This document shows positions 9,222 to 18,549 of a stretch of DNA of 64,000 nt, one piece after another (the stretch's first letter is position 1; each line of letters starts with the position of its first letter). Made by a program: the position numbers and the translations under genes. Where the stretch lies: assembly GCA_900769945.1 (NCBI GenBank), contig CAAGIO010000023.1:62001-126000 (forward strand), read 5' to 3'. Under the pieces are notes generated by a model. The model saw only the letters and a list, made by a program, of their open reading frames with translations, had not been told where the DNA came from and made no database searches. This DNA comes from Bacteroidales bacterium (lineage in GTDB: Bacteria; Bacteroidota; Bacteroidia; Bacteroidales; F082).

Positions 9222-10340
9222 ATGGATAAGAGAGATTACTACGAGGTGTTGGAGGTCTCAAAGACTGCGAGTGTTGAAGAGATAAAGAAAGCATACAGGA
9301 AGAAGGCCATGCAGTATCATCCTGACAGGAACCCCGGCAGCAAGGAGGCTGAGGAGAAGTTCAAGGAGGCGGCAGAGGCGTACGGCGTGTTGAGCGACCA
9401 GAACAAAAGGGCGAGATACGACAGATACGGACATGCCGGAATGAGCGGGCAGGACTTCGGAGGCTCTATGAACGACATCTTCAGCCAGTTCGGTGACATC
9501 TTCAGCGACTTGTTTGGCGGAGGATTCAGCGGCTTCAGCAGTGGTGGCGGACAGCGCCATGTATATAGAGGCTCGAACCTCAGGCTCCGCGTGAAGCTCA
9601 CCCTCGAAGAAATCAGCACCGGGGTGAAGAAGAAGGTCAAGGTAAGCAAATACGTACCGTGCCAGAAATGCAACGGGACAGGCTCGGAAGACGGCACGAT
9701 GGAGACATGCACCGCATGCGGCGGAAAAGGCCAGCGTATGATGCGCTCCGGGTTCTTCACACAGGTATCCACATGCTCGGTATGCGGAGGCGAAGGACAG
9801 GTGATAAAGAAGAAATGCCCATGCTGCAACGGCGACGGCATTGTCAAGGGCGAGGAAGTGATTGACCTCGATATCCCAGCAGGAGTGGCAGAAGGAATGC
9901 AGCTGTCGGTGAGAGGCAAAGGCAACGCCGGAGCCCATAACGGGATAGCAGGCGACCTCCTGATACTCATAGAAGAAGAGAAACACCCACAACTGGAACG
10001 CGACGGAAGCAACCTCATTTATCACCTCTTCATCAGCTTCCCACAAGCCGCCCTCGGATGCAATATTGACGTGCCTTCCATTAACGGCTCCGTAAATATC
10101 AAAATCCCAGCAGGTACACAAAGCGGCGACATCATCAGGATCAAAGGCAAAGGACTGCCCGAAATCAACAGCTACAGCAAAGGCGAACTGATAGTCAACA
10201 TCAACGTCTGGACCCCGAAGAAAATGACCAAGGACGAAGAACAGATGATGAGGACTCTCCTCAAAAGCGAGAACTTCAAGCCTAAGCCCACAGCAAACGA
10301 CAAAAGCATACTCGACAAGATAAGAGATTTTTTTAATTAA
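9222..10340 (+). CDS. dnaJ: Chaperone DnaJ (type I Hsp40)
   Basis: A 372-residue co-chaperone that delivers substrates to DnaK and stimulates its ATPase. The J domain (1-70) has the HPD tripeptide in [17 protein letters not shown] Gly/Phe-rich linker follows (about 75-110). The zinc region has four CxxCxGxG repeats: [24 protein letters not shown] and CPCCNGDG. C-terminal peptide-binding domains complete the protein. It lies 28 bases downstream of grpE and probably shares the heat-shock promoter. The ABC exporter genes begin 47 bases after it and may be read from the same transcript. Confidence 0.96.
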   Translation: MDKRDYYEVLEVSKTASVEEIKKAYRKKAMQYHPDRNPGSKEAEEKFKEAAEAYGVLSDQNKRARYDRYGHAGMSGQDFGGSMNDIFSQFGDIFSDLFGGGFSGFSSGGGQRHVYRGSNLRLRVKLTLEEISTGVKKKVKVSKYVPCQKCNGTGSEDGTMETCTACGGKGQRMMRSGFFTQVSTCSVCGGEGQVIKKKCPCCNGDGIVKGEEVIDLDIPAGVAEGMQLSVRGKGNAGAHNGIAGDLLILIEEEKHPQLERDGSNLIYHLFISFPQAALGCNIDVPSINGSVNIKIPAGTQSGDIIRIKGKGLPEINSYSKGELIVNINVWTPKKMTKDEEQMMRTLLKSENFKPKPTANDKSILDKIRDFFN

Positions 10341-10387
10341 TATCAAGCCGTTGACGACTTAATGCGTTGACGGCATAACTATTTATT

Positions 10388-11299
10388 ATGAACTACTTGG
10401 AGATAATAAACGTCTCAAAAAGCTATGGCGACAAGAAAGTCCTCGACGACATCTCTATTTCGGTGCCCCGTCAAAGCATCTACGGTCTGTTAGGACATAA
10501 CGGAGCTGGAAAGACAACACTCATCAGAATAATAAACCAAATCACCATGCCTGACAGCGGGCAGATACTACTCGACGGCAAGCCTCTTTGCCAAGACGAC
10601 ATCGCCATTATTGGATACATGCCTGAAGAACGCGGCCTATACAAGAAGATGAAAGTCGGAGAGCAGGCCATTTATCTCGCACAGCTTAAAGGTCTTTCAA
10701 GAAAAGAAGCCGAGACGCGCATCAGGAAGTGGTTCATAAAATTCGACATCACAAGCTGGTGGAACAAGAAAGTGGAAGAGCTTAGCAAAGGCATGCAGCA
10801 GAAAATACAGTTCATCGTAACAGTGATACATGAGCCAAAACTCATCATCTTCGACGAGCCTTTCTCCGGATTCGACCCCATCAACGTGAACATACTTAAA
10901 AAAGAGATTCTCGAACTGCGCGACAAAGGAGCAACAATACTGTTCTCCACTCATAACATGGCTTCTGTCGAAGAGTTGTGCGACAACATCATGCTTATTA
11001 ATAAAGGTGTCAAGATCCTTGAAGGCAGCGTCTTCGACATCAAGCAGAGGTTCAAAGGAAACAAATTTGAAGTCATCATAAAGCCGTTCAAAGACGGTAT
11101 CAGCATCCCACAAGGACACGCTGTCTGTTCGATGGACAACACAAAGAACGGCTACATACGCATAATACTGCAGTCGGACAAACCAAACGAATTAATAAGG
11201 GCTCTCTTAGACGAGGGAGAAATAGTGTCTTTCAACGAGATACTTCCTTCAATGAATGACATCTTCATTAATCTTGTCTCATCATCAAACAAAGCATAA
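10388..11299 (+). CDS. ABC transporter ATP-binding protein, NatA-like
   Basis: A 303-residue ATPase subunit of a two-gene exporter. It shows Walker A GHNGAGKTTLIRII (about residues 36-49), signature LSKGMQQKIQFI, Walker B LIIFDEPFSGFDP and switch His in STHNMASVEELC. The C-terminal 80 residues resemble the DUF4162-type extension found on NatA and drug/Na+ exporters. It ends 3 bases before the permease gene. The pair resembles NatAB sodium efflux and related ABC-2 systems, but the substrate cannot be read from the sequence. Confidence 0.88.
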   Translation: MNYLEIINVSKSYGDKKVLDDISISVPRQSIYGLLGHNGAGKTTLIRIINQITMPDSGQILLDGKPLCQDDIAIIGYMPEERGLYKKMKVGEQAIYLAQLKGLSRKEAETRIRKWFIKFDITSWWNKKVEELSKGMQQKIQFIVTVIHEPKLIIFDEPFSGFDPINVNILKKEILELRDKGATILFSTHNMASVEELCDNIMLINKGVKILEGSVFDIKQRFKGNKFEVIIKPFKDGISIPQGHAVCSMDNTKNGYIRIILQSDKPNELIRALLDEGEIVSFNEILPSMNDIFINLVSSSNKA

Positions 11300-11302
11300 C
11301 CC

Positions 11303-12616
11303 ATGAAAATAGGAATCATTATTCAAAGAGAGTATCTCACGAGGGTAAAGAAACGCTCATTCATCATATTAACAATATTAGCACCTCTCTTCTTCGCGGC
11401 TTTGATGTTCATTCCCGCCCTTCTCGCAACGAACTCCGACAAGTTCGACAAGAAAAGGACTATTGCGGTTTGCGATGAGACAACCATGTTCAGGGGCAAG
11501 TTCGAAAGCACGGAGTTGAACAACTTTGTGACGGAGAGCAGAGACATTGAAGAGTTGAAAAAGATGGTGAGGGAAGAGATTTACGACGCGGTGCTTTACA
11601 TACCTGCGACCACGCTCAACATCCCCGTCAATGCCGAATTAATAAGCACGAGCCAGCTCTCCATGTCGCTGACGTCATACATCAAGACAACGATGAAGCA
11701 AGTGGTCGAGCACCAGAAGCTCTTAGCATCAGGCATCGACCCCGCGATTGTGAAGGCATCTACAGCAAACATCAATATACAGTCGATACGCCTGAACGAA
11801 GACGACGGCACAGAGAAAAAGAGCTATAGCGAGTTCGAGTACATACTCGGCATAATCTTGTCACTCATAACCTACCTTGTGATATTCATGTTCGGCGGGC
11901 AGGTACTTCGCGGAGTAATTGAGGAGAAGACCAACAGGATAATAGAGGTGATAATAAGTTCGGTCAAGCCGTTCGAGCTTATGTTAGGTAAAATCATAGG
12001 TCTGGCGCTTGTAGGACTGACACAGTTCCTCCTGTGGATAGTGCTGACAATGGCGATATACGGTGCTGTTTCGCTCTTCCTTCCGGTGCCAGAGGCTTTC
12101 TCTACCGGTTCAGTGATGACAGAACAGATAGCCGAGGCGCAGGCACAAAGCGAGCAACAGGTTGTGTTACAAGAGGTTGTAAATATTGTAAATTCTATCA
12201 ACCTGAAAGGGATATTAATCTGTTTCTTCTTCTATTTCATTGGTGGATACTTTTTATATGCGGCGATGTTTGCTGCGGTAGGCTCTGCCGTTGACAACGA
12301 GACTGACACCCAGCAGTTCACCACCCCAATCTCATTGCTGTTAGTTATCCCGATGGTTTGTTCGACGGTGATTGCCAACGCTCCTGACAGCGCGTTCAGC
12401 GTATGGTTGTCGATGATACCGTTCACATCTCCCGTAGCAATGATGCTGAGGATACCATTCGGCGTGCCATATTGGCAGATTATCCTATCAATATCCATGC
12501 TCTTCGTTACATTCATCATTGTCACATGGTTTGCAGCAAAGATTTACAGGACCGGAATACTTATGTACGGCAAGAAAGTATCGTGGAACGAGATATTCAG
12601 ATGGATAAGATATTAA
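11303..12616 (+). CDS. ABC-2 type permease, NatB-like
   Basis: A 437-residue membrane protein with one N-terminal helix (LTILAPLFFAALMFIPALL), a large extracytoplasmic domain (about 50-175) and five or so helices in the C-terminal half, the ABC-2 export topology. The motif GQVLRGVIEEKTNRIIEVIISSVKP matches NatB/YhaP-type permeases. It pairs with the ATPase encoded 3 bases upstream to form an exporter in the inner membrane. The substrate is unknown; Na+ or a toxic compound are possibilities by family. secDF starts 107 bases later behind its own promoter. Confidence 0.85.
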   Translation: MKIGIIIQREYLTRVKKRSFIILTILAPLFFAALMFIPALLATNSDKFDKKRTIAVCDETTMFRGKFESTELNNFVTESRDIEELKKMVREEIYDAVLYIPATTLNIPVNAELISTSQLSMSLTSYIKTTMKQVVEHQKLLASGIDPAIVKASTANINIQSIRLNEDDGTEKKSYSEFEYILGIILSLITYLVIFMFGGQVLRGVIEEKTNRIIEVIISSVKPFELMLGKIIGLALVGLTQFLLWIVLTMAIYGAVSLFLPVPEAFSTGSVMTEQIAEAQAQSEQQVVLQEVVNIVNSINLKGILICFFFYFIGGYFLYAAMFAAVGSAVDNETDTQQFTTPISLLLVIPMVCSTVIANAPDSAFSVWLSMIPFTSPVAMMLRIPFGVPYWQIILSISMLFVTFIIVTWFAAKIYRTGILMYGKKVSWNEIFRWIRY

Positions 12617-12629
12617 TTTGAAAAAAATA

Positions 12630-12660
12630 TTTGAATGGATTTAAAAATATAGTATTTTTG
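12630..12660 (+). promoter_or_regulatory. Promoter of secDF
   Basis: TTTG (12630-12633), 19 bases, then TATTTTTG (12653-12660), an exact match to the Bacteroidetes housekeeping promoter. Transcription would start near 12667, leaving a leader of about 57 bases before the ATG at 12724. Confidence 0.75.
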
Positions 12661-12723
12661 CAACTTAAAATTTTGTAACTTGAAATTAAAGGAAAAGTTT
12701 AATTTATAAAATCTTAATTTACA

Positions 12724-15700
12724 ATGCAGAACAAAGGAGTTATTAAGCTATTAGCATTATTGCTTGCTCTCTTCACTGTGTATCAGTTGTCATTCACGTT
12801 CGTGACAAGGCACATGGAGAAAAAAGCGAGGGTATATGCTGACAGTCAGGAAACCGAGTCTTTAGCACAGAATTTGGCTAAAGGAGACCAGAATGCCTAC
12901 GAGTATTATCTTGATTCAATCCGCACATCAAGAGAGACATACTACCTCGACTCAATAGGCAACATTAAAATTTACATGTGGCAGGATTACCGCAAATGCA
13001 AGGAGCAGGAGCTCAACCTCGGCCTTGACCTTAAGGGCGGTATGAACGTTATGATGGAGGTTTCAGTACCGGACATCATCTACGCTTTGGCCAACAACAG
13101 CACCGACCCAACATTCAGGGAGGCGATGCGCCAGGCAAACGAGCAGCACCTTAACAGCCAGAGGGACTTCGTTGACCTTTTTGGTGATGCTTTCAAGGCT
13201 CTCGACCCGAACGCCCGCCTCGCATCAATATTCCTTTATGAATTTAAAGACAAGGGCATTACCGTCAACTCATCAAACGACGACGTATTGAAAGTCATTA
13301 AAGATGAGACGAGCAGCGCCATCGACCGTTCATACCAGATTTTGAGGACACGTATTGACCGCTTCGGTGTCGCACAGCCGAACATCCAGAAGCTTGAAGG
13401 TTCAGGACGTATCCTTGTGGAACTTCCAGGCATCAAAGACCCGAAGCGTGTTCGCAAACTCCTTCAAGGTACAGCACAGCTCGAGTTCTGGGAGACATAC
13501 AACTTCAACGAGATTTACCAATATTTCGATGAGGCTAACAACAAGATTGCCGAGTTAGAGAAAGCCAATAAGAAAGCTGTCGAGAACAAAGACGAGAACA
13601 AAGCCAACGACGGTATCGCTCTTCTTGAGCAGATGAGTGCAGAAGACTCATTGAAGAAGGCACAGGACGAGGCACGCAGCCAGTTCCAAGAGAACAACCC
13701 ATTATTCAGCCTTTTGCAGCCTTCATTCTACCAGAACAGCAACGGACAAATCATTCCGGCAGAGACAGCACGCGTTGGTTCAGCAATGGTAAAAGACACT
13801 GCTAACATCAACAGAATGTTGAAGATGACATCATCAATCTTCCCACGCAACCTGAAATTAGCATGGAGCGTGAAGCCAAACAAGAGTGCTGATGGAACAG
13901 TGGAGTACCTCGACCTCGTGGCATTAAAGGCAAACCGCGACAACAAATGTTCTCTCGGTGGCGAAGTAGTGACAGAGGCGCGCCAGGACTATGACCAGAA
14001 CGGCCGCGTGGAGGTCACAATCCAGATGAACACAGAAGGTGCAAAGGCTTGGAAACGCCTCACAGGTGACAACATCAACAGACAAATCGCTATCGTTCTT
14101 GACGACTACGTATATTCATATCCTAACGTAAGCAACGAGATCTCAGGCGGTCGCTCTTCAATCTCAGGCGGCGACATGACAGTTGAGGAAGCCCAAGACT
14201 TGGCTAACATCTTGAAAGCCGGTAAACTCCCCGCACCTGCAAGGATTCTCGAAGAGAACGTTGTTGGTCCTTCACTCGGTCAAGAGGCTATTAACGCTGG
14301 TTTCTGGTCATTCATCATTGCCTTCTGCCTCGTTCTTATCTACATGTTGTTCTTCTACAACAAGGCAGGTGTTGCAGCCGACATCGCTCTGTTAGTAAAC
14401 ATAGTGTTCTTCTTTGGTGTCATTGCATCATTCGGAACAGTACTCACACTGCCAGGTATAGCCGGTATCGTCCTCACCTTAGGTATGGCTGTTGACTCCA
14501 ACGTCATTATCTTTGAGCGTATCAAGGAAGAGATTGCAGCAGGTAAAGGTCTCCGTACAGCAGTAGCCGACGGTTTCAAAGCCGCATATTCAGCTATCTT
14601 GGACGGTCAGATTACAACATTCCTCACCGGTTTCATCCTCTTCGAGTTCGGTACAGGTCCTGTACAAGGCTTCGCAACAACATTGATGATAGGTATCTGC
14701 ACCTCATTATTCACCTCAATCTTCATCACCCGCCTCATCATCGACGGCTGGCTGATAAAGAACAAAGACGTGAAGTTCTCTACAAATATTACACGCGACT
14801 TCATGAAGCATACAAACTTCGACTTCATCAAGTTCGGAAAGACAGCCTTCATCATTGCTGGCATCATGATTGCTATTAGCGTTGGCTCATTAGCAATACG
14901 CGGCCTCAACCTCGGTATCGACTTCAAAGGTGGACGTAACTATGTGGTCCGCTTCGACAAGGAAGTTTCAGTAAGTGAAGTACGCGAGGCCCTCTCAAAC
15001 ATCCCAGAATTTAAAGACGACACCCCAGAGGTTAAGACTTTCGGTCCAAACCGCCAAGTGAAAATCACTACCAAGTATAAAATCAACAGCAATGACCCAG
15101 ATGTTGACGCTGAAATCCAAGGATTACTCTTCAATGGCTTGAAGGCCTTCTACAGCAAAGACCTCACATACGAACAGTTCACATCCGACAGCGACAAGAG
15201 CGATATGATGCTCGGTATCATGTCATCACAGAAAGTTGGTGCTACAATAGCTGACGACGTCACCCGTAAAGCATTCATCGCAGTCATCATCTCATTGGTT
15301 GTTATCTTCGCCTACATCGCCATCCGTTTCAAGAAATGGCAGTATGGTGTCTCGTCAATCATCGCACTTGCACACGACACCATTATCGTAATAGGTATGT
15401 ACTCGTTGTTTAACAACATCTTACCATTCTCAATGGAAGTTGACCAATCAATCATTGCAGCTGTGTTGACAATCATCGGTTACTCAATCAACAACACCGT
15501 GGTTATCTTCGACCGTGTACGTGAAAACGTCACCCTCTTCCCAAAGAAAACATGGTATGAGAAAATCAACAGCGGTGTCAACAGCACATTGCTCCGTTCA
15601 TTCAACACATCAGGCTCAACATTAGTGGTGTTACTCGCTATCTTCATCTTCGGTGGCGAAACAATCCGCGGCTTCGTATTCGCTCTGTTAGTAGGTATTC

Positions 15701-15813
15701 TCGCCGGTACTTACTCATCATTATTCATTGCCTCACCAATAGCTTACAAGCTGTTCAAAGGCAAACAGTTAGATGCGAAACTCATTGAAGAGCCAACAAA
15801 AAGAAAGAGATAA
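12724..15813 (+). CDS. secDF: Protein translocase subunit SecDF (SecD-SecF fusion)
   Basis: A 1029-residue fused SecD and SecF, the common Bacteroidetes form. The RND-like membrane protein uses the proton gradient to help SecYEG export proteins. SecD (about 1-650) has the first helix, DLKGGMNVMMEV, a long periplasmic P1 domain and the helix bundle with LTLGMAVDSNVIIFERIKEE. SecF (about 680-1029) begins FIKFGKTAFIIAG and has DFKGGRNYVVRF and GYSINNTVVIFDRVREN. A P1 insert of about 120 residues (about 270-390), rich in Lys/Glu/Ala, is a lineage extension. It is monocistronic between its own promoter and a strong terminator. Confidence 0.95.
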   Translation: MQNKGVIKLLALLLALFTVYQLSFTFVTRHMEKKARVYADSQETESLAQNLAKGDQNAYEYYLDSIRTSRETYYLDSIGNIKIYMWQDYRKCKEQELNLGLDLKGGMNVMMEVSVPDIIYALANNSTDPTFREAMRQANEQHLNSQRDFVDLFGDAFKALDPNARLASIFLYEFKDKGITVNSSNDDVLKVIKDETSSAIDRSYQILRTRIDRFGVAQPNIQKLEGSGRILVELPGIKDPKRVRKLLQGTAQLEFWETYNFNEIYQYFDEANNKIAELEKANKKAVENKDENKANDGIALLEQMSAEDSLKKAQDEARSQFQENNPLFSLLQPSFYQNSNGQIIPAETARVGSAMVKDTANINRMLKMTSSIFPRNLKLAWSVKPNKSADGTVEYLDLVALKANRDNKCSLGGEVVTEARQDYDQNGRVEVTIQMNTEGAKAWKRLTGDNINRQIAIVLDDYVYSYPNVSNEISGGRSSISGGDMTVEEAQDLANILKAGKLPAPARILEENVVGPSLGQEAINAGFWSFIIAFCLVLIYMLFFYNKAGVAADIALLVNIVFFFGVIASFGTVLTLPGIAGIVLTLGMAVDSNVIIFERIKEEIAAGKGLRTAVADGFKAAYSAILDGQITTFLTGFILFEFGTGPVQGFATTLMIGICTSLFTSIFITRLIIDGWLIKNKDVKFSTNITRDFMKHTNFDFIKFGKTAFIIAGIMIAISVGSLAIRGLNLGIDFKGGRNYVVRFDKEVSVSEVREALSNIPEFKDDTPEVKTFGPNRQVKITTKYKINSNDPDVDAEIQGLLFNGLKAFYSKDLTYEQFTSDSDKSDMMLGIMSSQKVGATIADDVTRKAFIAVIISLVVIFAYIAIRFKKWQYGVSSIIALAHDTIIVIGMYSLFNNILPFSMEVDQSIIAAVLTIIGYSINNTVVIFDRVRENVTLFPKKTWYEKINSGVNSTLLRSFNTSGSTLVVLLAIFIFGGETIRGFVFALLVGILAGTYSSLFIASPIAYKLFKGKQLDAKLIEEPTKRKR

Positions 15814-15849
15814 TTAACACTTATCTTACAGAAATAGATATTTTTCATT

Positions 15850-15878
15850 AAAAGAGCCCGGTAGTGCCGGGCTCTTTT
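15850..15878 (+). terminator. Rho-independent terminator after secDF
   Basis: A 12-bp perfect stem, AAAAGAGCCCGG (15850-15861) paired with CCGGGCTCTTTT (15867-15878), with a 5-base loop and its own T run. It lies 36 bases after the secDF stop. Confidence 0.9.
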
Positions 15879-15999
15879 AATTTCCCAAACTATTATAATA
15901 CAATTTTCTCGTTCCTCAACCTACAGAACTAACACTGATAACAATCACACATTTTTTTCAACAATAGCAAATACATCTCAAATCAATCGATTTTTTTTA

Positions 16000-16007
16000 T
16001 ACTTTTG
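16000..16007 (+). promoter_or_regulatory. Promoter -7 box of the PorE-like gene
   Basis: TACTTTTG fits TAnnTTTG and lies 36 bases before the ATG at 16044. No convincing -33 element was found at the right distance. Confidence 0.5.
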
Positions 16008-16043
16008 TAAGATTATTAACGTTAAAGTAAGAAAAAAGTCTTT

Positions 16044-18503
16044 ATGTACAGAAAACTGTTCTTCATTCTTTCCATATTACTGCTCGCAGTTTCACAACCC
16101 ATTGAGGCACAACGTAAAAGCCCCGCAAAAAATGCTGACATCGCATTTGAGAGAGGTCAATATAACGCTGCAATAGAACGATATAAAAAAGCATTAAAAA
16201 AGACTGGGAAGAAGAAATACGAGGAGGAACGTGTACGCATCACCTTCATGTTAGGAGAATGCTACCGTCTAACGGAGAACACAAAGCAGGCAGCCGGACA
16301 ATATAAGAAACTTCTAAAGACAGATTTCCCCAAAAACAATCCTATCGTCTATTTCAACTACGCAGAAGTGTTGAAACGCAATCAGAAATACGATGACGCG
16401 GTGCTATATTACAACCTATATTCAGAGGCGGTGCCCGATGATCCGAGAGGTGAACGCGCAGCAAACGACATAGCACACATTAAGGAATGGCTTGATTTCC
16501 CATCAAAATATGAGGTCACAAGGATGAAGCCATTAAACTCAAAGTATTCAGACTTCGGAATCGCATGGATTTCAAATAATTTTAACGAGGTCATATTCAC
16601 TTCGTCAAGAGAAGGCGGCGTCGCAAAGGAGAAAGATGCAATCACAGGTCATTATTTCACCGACTTCTACTATTCGAGGCAAGACAAAAAAGGCGTTTGG
16701 AGCAAGCCGGAGCTATTAGATGAAGAAGGAGGAGCAAACACTAAAGGCAGCGAGGGAACACCGTTCATGAACAAGTCGTTCTCATCAGTGTATTTCACAA
16801 GATGCCCTAACGAAAAGAAAAGACAGTCGGGTTGCCAGATAGTGAAGGCGTCACAAACGGGAGGAAACTTTGACGAAGGCGTGATTGTACAGATAAAAGG
16901 CGTTGACTCTCTAGATGTTATAGGTCATCCAACATTAAACTCAGACGAGACAGTGATGTATTTCGCAGCAGAACGTCAAGGCGGGATAGGAGGAAAAGAC
17001 ATCTGGGTGACAAGGAAAGACGAGGACGGCAATTTCGGACACCCATTCAACCTTGGAGACATAATCAATACTCAAGGCGACGAGCTGTTTCCTTTCCTAC
17101 GCAACGACAGCACGCTTTACTTCTCTTCTGACGGACATGGCGGGATGGGAGGTCTTGACATCTTCGTCTCAACGATGGACAGCACAGGATTATGGAGCGA
17201 GCCCGTCAACCTAAAACACCCGATAAACTCTATAGGCAATGATTTCGGAATAATATTTCACCCATCAGAAGAGAGGGGTTTCTTCACCTCGAACAGAGAC
17301 AGTAGGAACGGATTAGATGACGACATTTATTATTTCATCGAACCCCCTATCCTATTCACACTCAACGGAACTATCAAAGACAAGAACAGCCTTCAGTTTG
17401 TGGCGGGAGCTAATGTAAGGATTAGCGGCTCTGACGGAAGCAAGGCGTCAACACTCTCAAGCGAGAAAGGTGCCTTCCAATTTAATAGCAGCCAATTGTC
17501 AATCAACAACATATATGTATTGACCATCGACAAGGACAACTTCTTCACACTGACAGACACTATTAGCACCATGGGTCTTGAGTTTAGCAGAGACTTCACT
17601 CCAAGTTATGAGATAGAGATGATTCCAGACGGCTCCATCGTACTTCCAGAAATCCAATACGACCTCTCACAATGGGATCTGAAGCCACAGTTTGAAGATT
17701 CGTTACAAGGACTTATCGAGATACTTCAGATTAACCCTAACATCACCATTGAGTTAGGCTCGCACACCGACTTCCGTGACACCGATGCGAGGAACGACAT
17801 CTTATCGCAAAAACGCGCCCAATCAGTATGTGACTATTTAGTAATCAGAGGTATAGACCCTTATCGTCTCACTGCAAAAGGTTATGGAGAAAGGGTACCG
17901 AGGACGTTAATGAAAGATATTACTTACGATGGATACACATTCAAGAGCGGTACTCAGCTGACAGAGAGCTACATCAACGCACTGCCGACAGAGCAACTAA
18001 AAGAATATGCGCACCAGCTGAACAGAAGGACAGAGTTTAAGGTGATTAGCAAGGATTACGTGCCCCGTAACAATATCGATGACGAACAGACAGCAACAAT
18101 AAGACTGAACCCAGAAGACAACAAGGTACAGTTCGTTCAAGACAAGGCAGGAAACTTTGTTTTCAACGCTATTGTTAACGCCTACACACAATCTATAACA
18201 TATAACCAGAACGCAGATTTCACCGTCTCGCAAAAACAAGCCATGGAATTGTTAATGAACGGAGCTATCAACAGGCACGACTTTATTGGCGACAACATCG
18301 AGAAAATCATCACTGAAGGTGCTATCAAAGACCGTTCAGTGTTCATTATCAGAGAGATGAGGATTGCAGACAGAACCGTTCAGAATATCGAGGTGACCGT
18401 TTTCAACAATCAGAAAAACGATTGGGTGATAGGAGCCAAAGCATTGAAGAAATTCGGTGACTTTGAATTTAACACTGAGGAACATAAATTGATTTTCAAA
18501 TAG
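16044..18503 (+). CDS. PorE-like OmpA-family protein with TPR, PD40 propeller and C-terminal retropepsin-like domain
   Basis: An 819-residue exported protein. Its signal peptide is MYRKLFFILSILLLAVSQPIEAQ. In order it has TPR-like repeats (about 28-140), a PD40/WD40-like propeller (about 165-440, repeats such as FAAERQGGIGGKDIWVT and YFSSDGHGGMGGLDIFVST), a carboxypeptidase-regulatory-like domain (about 443-530) and an OmpA peptidoglycan-binding domain (about 537-665, with ELGSHTDFRDTDARND). This four-part order is that of PorE of the type IX secretion system. Residues about 695-819 are extra and resemble a retropepsin fold, with Asn721-Gln-Asn where Asp-Thr-Gly is expected, so probably not catalytic. 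The two proteins here with type IX tails fit the role. A PorE role is inferred; other OmpA/PD40 proteins are common in this phylum. Confidence 0.78.
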   Translation: MYRKLFFILSILLLAVSQPIEAQRKSPAKNADIAFERGQYNAAIERYKKALKKTGKKKYEEERVRITFMLGECYRLTENTKQAAGQYKKLLKTDFPKNNPIVYFNYAEVLKRNQKYDDAVLYYNLYSEAVPDDPRGERAANDIAHIKEWLDFPSKYEVTRMKPLNSKYSDFGIAWISNNFNEVIFTSSREGGVAKEKDAITGHYFTDFYYSRQDKKGVWSKPELLDEEGGANTKGSEGTPFMNKSFSSVYFTRCPNEKKRQSGCQIVKASQTGGNFDEGVIVQIKGVDSLDVIGHPTLNSDETVMYFAAERQGGIGGKDIWVTRKDEDGNFGHPFNLGDIINTQGDELFPFLRNDSTLYFSSDGHGGMGGLDIFVSTMDSTGLWSEPVNLKHPINSIGNDFGIIFHPSEERGFFTSNRDSRNGLDDDIYYFIEPPILFTLNGTIKDKNSLQFVAGANVRISGSDGSKASTLSSEKGAFQFNSSQLSINNIYVLTIDKDNFFTLTDTISTMGLEFSRDFTPSYEIEMIPDGSIVLPEIQYDLSQWDLKPQFEDSLQGLIEILQINPNITIELGSHTDFRDTDARNDILSQKRAQSVCDYLVIRGIDPYRLTAKGYGERVPRTLMKDITYDGYTFKSGTQLTESYINALPTEQLKEYAHQLNRRTEFKVISKDYVPRNNIDDEQTATIRLNPEDNKVQFVQDKAGNFVFNAIVNAYTQSITYNQNADFTVSQKQAMELLMNGAINRHDFIGDNIEKIITEGAIKDRSVFIIREMRIADRTVQNIEVTVFNNQKNDWVIGAKALKKFGDFEFNTEEHKLIFK

Positions 18504-18509
18504 AAGAAT

Positions 18510-18532
18510 ATGTCAAGATATTTCATTGACAT
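18510..18532. repeat. Short inverted repeat before purM
   Basis: ATGTCAA (18510-18516) and TTGACAT (18526-18532) flank a 9-base spacer, 18 bases before the purM start. No T run follows, so it is a weak terminator candidate at best; an operator or chance hairpin is equally possible. Confidence 0.35.
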
Positions 18533-18549
18533 GAAAAACAAGTGAAATT

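Noticed and set aside
9258..10346. Long antisense frame across dnaJ
   Set aside because: It mirrors the strong codon bias of dnaJ, whose domains are unambiguous on the other strand.
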